DNA of 64,000 nt, taken from Patagioenas fasciata. Taxonomy: Eukaryota > Chordata > Aves > Columbiformes > Columbidae. The stretch's first letter is position 1. Each line of letters begins with the position of its first letter. Made by a program: the position numbers and the translations under genes. Under the pieces are notes generated by a model that saw nothing but the letters and a program-made list of their open reading frames with translations, did not search any database and had not been told where the DNA came from. The stretch covers positions 84,172,049 through 84,236,048 of the forward strand of contig NC_092560.1 in the NCBI RefSeq assembly GCF_037038585.1, given 5' to 3'. Of this stretch, positions 58,226 to 64,000 are shown one piece after another.

Positions 58226-59327
58226 TGCAAAGTTGTGTTGTGGGTCGAGTCGTATGTCCCGGTTCATATCCCAGTGTTCCCTTGGCCGGATACTGGTTAA
58301 ACTGGGACTAGAAAAGATGGAGCCTGGAACTAAGAAGACAGGAAAGAAGCCACATTCCAAACAAATGAGCGTTATTTGCCGAATCTCCCGAAAATGGCTT
58401 TTTGGGGCCATGAGGACGCCGCACGGCTGATGGACTTTTGGGGACACAAGGTTTGACCCTTGAGCAAAGGTGAGTGAAAACACATCAGCAATGAGAACGG
58501 GTCGAGTTTAACACCACCTTATGCTTGTTCTAATCCCAGACTCGTGTAATTACCCATCCTGGGGATGCGAGTGACTCGTATTGAACAACGCAGCCTCATT
58601 TGAGGGATGGAGACACCAGGACGTTCCTCTTCGCACCACTCTTACAACCAGAAGTGGCTTGAAAAGGCTCTTCTTGATGATAATATTACACCTAAGAGCC
58701 GCTACAGCTCTTCTAGAAGAAAGGTTACAACTATTTAACCGCATCTCGTTGGTTTTCTGTCTGGAAACCAAGAGTAGCGGGAGGGAAACCCAGAGCTGCA
58801 AACCCTGGTGGATCTGGTGCCCCTGTCCTGCTGCTCTCGCCTTTGGAACCGAGATTAAACTGGTTACACTGGTTATTCTCTTTTACAATGATGGGAAAGA
58901 AGGAGGAATCCCAGGGAACGGCCTCTTTTATCGCAACTAAATAACACACGTGAGTTACAAATCAGACTTAGTACCAAACAGTTCAACCAAAACCGGCGTG
59001 TGAACGCGTTCCTACTGGAAGGAAAAGCAGAAGCGAGCGTTCTCGTGTGTGTAGAACACGCAGGGTTAGTGCTCTGGGATTTTAAGTAACTCCCCTACGC
59101 TCTCTCTTTTATTCTATTTTGATTTGGTTTCTTTCGCAAGGAAAAAGCCAGGACACCAGGTAAGGGACAGCAGGACACAGAACCGGCCTTGCCTGCCCTC
59201 CAGTCCTTCCCTTCCCAGGGAAATCCCCAAAATCCCCCTTTCCCCCCCCGCCCAGCCCAGGCGGCAATTGGGGCTGAAGCCTCTAGAGGTCGGTGCAGCT
59301 CAAGCGATGGGCGGCAGCTGCTGTGGT
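58226..59327. other. Intergenic sequence after MBD2
   Basis: The 119-codon frame at 58581-58940 shows no recognisable domain. No RNA gene or transposon recognised. Confidence 0.55.
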
Positions 59328-62055
59328 TCTGGGACCTGCCTGCAATTCTGGGATCTGCCTGCATCCCCTGCATCCCTGGGAGCTGCTGGCATCCTCTACA
59401 CCCCTGGCACCCCCCGACATCCCCTGCGTCCCTGGGAGCTGCTGGCATCCCCTGCACCCCTGACACCCCCTGCCTCCCTGCATCCCTGGCACCCCCGGCA
59501 TCCCCAGCATCCCCAGCATCCCCTGCATCCCCAGCATCCCCAGCATCCCTGGGAGCTGCTGGCATCCCCTGCATCCCTGGCACTCCCCCCGGCATCCCCT
59601 GCATCCCTGGGAGCTGCTGGCATCCCCTGCATCCCCTGCATGCCCTGCATCCCTGGCACCCCCCGACATCCCCTGCATCATCTGCATCCCTGACAACCCC
59701 TGCATTCCCTGCATCCCTGGCACCCCCCGGCATCCCCAGCATCACTGGCATCCCCAACATCCCCTGCATCCCTGGCACCTCCCAGCATCCCCTGCATCGT
59801 CTGCATCCCTGGCATCCCCAGCATCCCCTGCATCCCTGGCACCCCCCGGCATCCCCAGCATCCCTGGCATCCCCAGCATCCCCTGCATCCCTGGCACCCC
59901 CCGGCATCCCCAGCATCACTGGCATCCCCAGCATCCCTACATCCCTGGCACCCCCCAGCATCCCCTGCATCGTCTGCATCTCTGGCATCCCCAGCATCCC
60001 CTACATCCCTGGCACCCCCCGGCATCCCCAGCATCCCAAGCATCCCCAGCATCCCTGGGAGCTGCTGGCATCCCCTGCATCCCCTGCATGCCCTGCATCC
60101 CTGGCACCCCCCAGCATCCCCAGCATCACTGGTATCCCCAGCATCCCTACATCCCTGGCACCCCCTGGCATCCCCAGCATCCCCGGCATCCCCAGCATCC
60201 CCAGCATCCCCAGCATCCCTGCGAACTGCTGGCATCCCCTGCATCCCCTGCATGCCCTGCATCCCTGGCACCCCCCGACATCCCCTGCATCATCTGCATC
60301 CCTGACATCCCCTGCATTCCCTGCATCCCTGGCACCGCCCAGCATCCCCTGCATCGTCTGCATCCCTGGCATCCCCAGCATCCCCTGCATCCCTGGCACC
60401 CCCCAGCATCCCCTGCATCGTCTGCATCCCTGGCATCCCCAGCATCCCCTGCATCCCTGGCACCCCCCGGCATCCCCTGCATCGTCTGCATCTCTGGCAT
60501 CCCCAGCATCCCCTACATCCCTGGCACCCCCCGGCATCCCCAGCATCCCCGGCATCCCCAGCATCCCCAGAATCCCTGCGAACTGCTGGCATCCCCTGCA
60601 TGCCCTGCATCCTTGGCACCCCCTGGCATCCCCTGCATCGTCTGCATCCCTGGCATCCCCTGCATTCCCTGCATCCCCGGCATCCCTGGCATCCCTGGGA
60701 GCTGCTGGCATGCCCAGCATCCCCGGCATCCCTGGCACCCCCCGGCATCCCCAGCATTCCCTGCATACCTGGCACCCCTGGCACCCCCCAGCATCCCCAG
60801 CATCCCCGGCATCCCCAGCATCCCCAGCATCCCTGTGAACTGCTGGCATCCCCTGCATCCCCTGCATGCCCTGCATCCCTGGCACCCCCCGACATCCCCT
60901 GCATCATCTGCATCCCTGACAACCCCTGCATTCCCTGCATCCCTGGCACCCTCCGGCATCCCCAGCATCACTGGCATCCCCAACATCCCCTGCATCCCTG
61001 GCACCCTCCGGCATCCCCAGCATCACTGGCATCCCCAACATCCCCTGCATCCCTGGCACCCCCCGGCATCCCCAGCATCACTGGCATCCCCAGCATCCCT
61101 ACATCCCTGGCACCCCCCAGCATCCCCTGCATCGTCTGCATCCCTGGCATCCCCAGCATCCCCTGCATCCCTGGCACCCCCCGGCATCCCCAGCATCACT
61201 GGCATCCCCAGCGTCCCTACATCCCTGGCACCCCCCGGCATCCCCAGCATCCCCGGCATCCCCAGCATCCCCAGCATCCCTGCGAGCTGCTGACATCCCC
61301 TGCATCTCCTGCATGCCCTGCATCCCTGACACCCCCCGGCATCCCCTGCATCCCCAGCATCCCTGGCATCCCTGGGAGCTGCTGGCGTGCCCAGCATCCC
61401 CGGCAACCCCCAGCATCCCTGGCATTCCCTGCATCCCCTGCATGCCCTGTGTCCCTGACATCCCCAGCATCCCAGGCATCCCTGGGAGCTGCTGGCATCC
61501 CCTGCATCCCCTGCATGCCCTGCATCCCTGACACCCCCTGACATCCCCAGCATTCCCTGCATACCTGGCACCCCTGGCATCCCCTGCATTCCCTGCATCC
61601 CCTGCATTCCCTGCATCCCCGGCACCCCCCAGCATCCCCTGCATCATCTGCATCCCTGGCAACCCCAGCATCACCTGCATCCCTGTATCCTCTACATCCC
61701 TTATATCCCCTCCAACCCTGGCATCCCCTGTATCCCCTACATCCCTTATATCCCTGGCATCCCCTGCATCCCCGGCACCCCCCAGCATCCCCTGCATCAT
61801 CTGCATCCCTGGCAACCCCAGCATCACCTGCATTCCCTGTATCCTCTACATCCCTTATATCCCCTGCATCCCTGGCATCCCCTGTATCCCCTACATCCCT
61901 TATATCCCTGGCATCCCCAGCATCCCCTGCATCCCCAGCATCCCCTGCATCCCTGACATCCCCTGCATCCTGGCATCCCCTGCATCCCTGCATTCCCTGT
62001 ATCCCCTACATCCCTTATATCCTTGGCAGCCCTACATCCCTGGCATCCCTGGCAG
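59328..62055. repeat. 2.7-kb GCATCCC minisatellite with higher-order repeats
   Basis: Built from 10-bp units such as CATCCCCAGC, CATCCCTGGC and CATCCCCTGC with CACCCCCCGG variants. Units are ordered into longer blocks. A block starting GAACTGCTGGCATCCCCTGC at about 60223 recurs near 60837, and a GAGCTGCTGG version lies near 59611, giving a period of about 612-614 bp. The array holds false ORFs up to 549 codons on plus and 300 on minus (HPWHPPASPASL-like and GMQGMLGMPG-like). The minus strand is rich in GGGG separated by about five bases, the pattern of G-quadruplex formation. The last 400 bp has TATCCC variants. Confidence 0.96.
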
Positions 62056-62640
62056 CTCTAGAAATTAGGCTGTAATCCTGCTTAAGCATCACCCTGCGGG
62101 ACGTGCTCTTGAGGACGAGGTGGGAAAGTCATCCAACAGTTGCCTGAAAAAACGAGAGAGTTGCTGGAAAGCAAAGCAGTTCTGGATTTAAATCCTGAGA
62201 CCTGCCCACGAATCCGGCCATAAACGGCATTATTTGCACATTGAATCCTGACTATCACCCTAATAAACCGCAACAATTAACATTCAAAACCAGACTCTGC
62301 TCACGGAACTCGCGCGATGAATATGGAACAGGGCGGCTGGGCAGGATCCGGGCGGATTTGGGCCAGGATTTGGGCATTTTGGCCACGATTTGGGCGGATT
62401 TGGAGCGTTGCGTTGGCACATGGAGCTGGAAGGAGCCCCAGCGCCACATCTGCAGGGGTGATTTGGAATTCACAAGGAGCTGCAGGAATCCCGGTGTCCT
62501 CACTATCGGTGTTTCCTTCTCTGCTGAGGTTTTCAGGGGTTTAAGCGCTCCCGAGCCAAAGACACAGGGGTAACTGATGCTGTTGGTGTCTTACTATAGT
62601 TTAAAGGGCACGACCTTGATATTTTCTGATGCCCAAACTT
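62056..62640. other. Unique spacer between two repeat arrays
   Basis: Unique sequence with a short GGCGGATTTGGGC-type internal repetition at about 62350-62405. No gene recognised. Confidence 0.5.
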
Positions 62641-63318
62641 GACAGGATAGGATAGGATAGGATAGGATAGGATAGGATAGGATAGGATAGGATAGGATAG
62701 GATGGAATGGAATGGAATGGAATGGAATGGAATGGAATGGAATGGAATGGAATGGAATAGAATAGAATAGAATAGAATAGAATAGAATAGAATAGAATAG
62801 AATAGAATAGAATAGAATAGAATAGAATAGAATTGGAATAGAACAGAAATAGAATAGCATTAGAGTAGAATAGAATAGAGTAGAATAGAATAGAATAGAA
62901 TAGAATAGAATAGAGTAGAATAGAATAGAATAGAATAGAATAGAATAGAATAGAATAGAATAGAATAGAATAGAATAGAATAGAATAGAATAGAATAGAA
63001 TTAGAATAGAATAGAATTAGAATAGACTAGAATTAGAATATAATAGAATAGAATTAGAACAGAATTGGAATAGAACAGAAATAGAATAGAATTGAGTAGA
63101 ATTAGAATAGACTAGAATTAGACTAGACTAGACTAGACTAGGACTAGACTAGACTAGACTAGACTAGACTAGACTAGACTAGACTAGAATAGAATAGAAT
63201 AGAATAGAATAGAATAGAATAGAATAGAATAGAATAGAATAGAATAGAATAGAATAGAATTAGAATAGAAAATAGACTAGAATTAGAATAGAATAGACTA
63301 GAATTAGACTAGACTAGG
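62641..63318. repeat. Mosaic pentanucleotide microsatellite (GGATA/GGAAT/GAATA/GACTA)n
   Basis: Blocks in order: (GGATA)n about 62645-62704, (GGAAT)n about 62704-62757, (GAATA)n about 62757-63115 with interruptions, (GACTA)n about 63116-63186, (GAATA)n again to about 63262, then a mixed end. Each neighbouring motif differs by one or two bases. Minus-strand reading gives a false Phe-Tyr-Ser-Ile-Leu protein. Confidence 0.97.
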
Positions 63319-64000
63319 AGATAGAATAGAGTCTATTCACATCCATCTGAAGGGCGAAGCTTCCCCTAAATCAGGGAGCGTGATGAAATACCGTGAAAGG
63401 ATTTTATTATCAAGCCTTCCGATTTCTTGGTCTTTCCAATTTTATGCCCAGAGTTCATGACCAGGAAAGTTATGGGGCAATAACTAGAGAATTATTAAAA
63501 AGGAAACGAGTTGTGCAGTGGACTTATTTTACGATAGAGCTGAGGGACAGGAGAACCGTATCACTCTGGAAGGTTATGGGCTTTAAAGTGCTTTCTAACT
63601 TTCCGGAAAGCTTTACCAGTTCAGAAAAGAGCCGAAGGGAATGGGAAAGAGTTTCTGTGCAGGATCTGAGCGAAGAGCTGGATGGTTTGAAAGAGAAAAG
63701 AATGTTCTTCATTATATTCTAGAGCTACGTCCAACCGCGTTAGAAGACGCTACTTTTGTTGTATCTTCAAGCAACTCTTCAAAATGGTGTAGATCCATGA
63801 GAAATGGTGCCCAAATGTCTGTGTTCTTCCCTCCGATCTCTAACAGCTCAACCCTTTATCTTTTTCTTGATCGTCATGGTCTTCACTCCCAATTCCCACC
63901 CCCTTGAGTCCTCCGTGTCCCTTGTTTGTCCCCTTGGATTCCCACATGAATATTTCCCAACTTGCTTTGAAGCTTTTCCTTCCGATTAATCTCTGAAATG
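63319..64000. other. Window end, no gene recognised
   Basis: It contains a 109-codon frame (63393-63722) starting MKGFYYQAFRFLG. I recognise no family, and there is no supporting splice or codon evidence. A chance frame is the default reading, but it is the best open frame outside the repeats in the right flank. Confidence 0.4.

Noticed and set aside
59189-60838. 549-codon open frame, plus several 200-400 codon frames on both strands
   Set aside because: They lie wholly in the GCATCCC minisatellite. Many overlapping frames on both strands are open at once and translate only to the repeat unit.
62704-62757. Human satellite III-like (GGAAT)n
   Set aside because: Only about 50 bp and clearly one step in a local pentamer microsatellite.
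63393-63722. 109-codon frame as a new gene
   Set aside because: The protein looks plausible in composition but matches no family I know and has no supporting signals. Left as unassigned.

Overview
The window is nuclear DNA from a bird. CR1 retrotransposon fragments are scattered through it (CR1 is the dominant avian LINE), genes are split by GT-AG introns, and CpG-island promoters and G-rich minisatellites are present. The species cannot be named from the sequence.

Four protein-coding genes sit together: LAS2 (human C18orf54; minus strand, about 22.7-25.4 kb), STARD6 (plus, 27.2-31.7 kb), POLI (minus, 32.8-38.7 kb) and MBD2 (plus, 39.7-58.2 kb). Order and relative orientation match human 18q21 as I know it: LAS2 and STARD6 are head to head, STARD6 and POLI tail to tail, POLI and MBD2 head to head. 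Human 18q21 genes generally lie on the avian Z chromosome; that is background knowledge, not something the window shows. I rebuilt complete, phase-consistent exon chains for STARD6 (6 coding exons, 210 aa), POLI (10 exons, 636 aa) and MBD2 (6 coding exons, 269 or 263 aa, plus a non-coding last exon). LAS2 is only partly resolved and carries an apparent one-base frameshift at a homopolymer.

Layout: 1-22.7 kb holds no gene I can support. It contains a 10-bp minisatellite (2.0-2.7 kb), a possible ERV LTR (5.5-6.3 kb), a 188-bp tandem repeat (7.4-7.9 kb), several CR1 fragments and a minisatellite of TGACCT units (21.0-21.3 kb). The 26.1-26.9 kb CpG island is the shared LAS2/STARD6 promoter, with three ZNF143-type sites at exact 28-bp spacing. 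The 38.4-40.1 kb CpG island is the shared POLI/MBD2 promoter, followed at once by a 33-bp minisatellite in MBD2 intron 1. Past MBD2 lie a 2.7-kb minisatellite with higher-order structure (59.3-62.1 kb) and a 0.7-kb mosaic of pentanucleotide repeats (62.6-63.3 kb). Very long open frames in these arrays are repeat artefacts.

The genes do not form one pathway. POLI is a translesion DNA polymerase, MBD2 reads methylated CpG for the NuRD complex, STARD6 is a START-domain lipid carrier, and LAS2 is poorly understood. Their proximity reflects conserved synteny and shared promoters. I found no new multi-gene system. The observations most worth checking are the altered PCNA-binding motifs of POLI, the absence of the RG-rich MBD2 N-terminus, the LAS2 frameshift, the ZNF143 array, and a duplicated 249-bp block flanking MBD2 exon 3.
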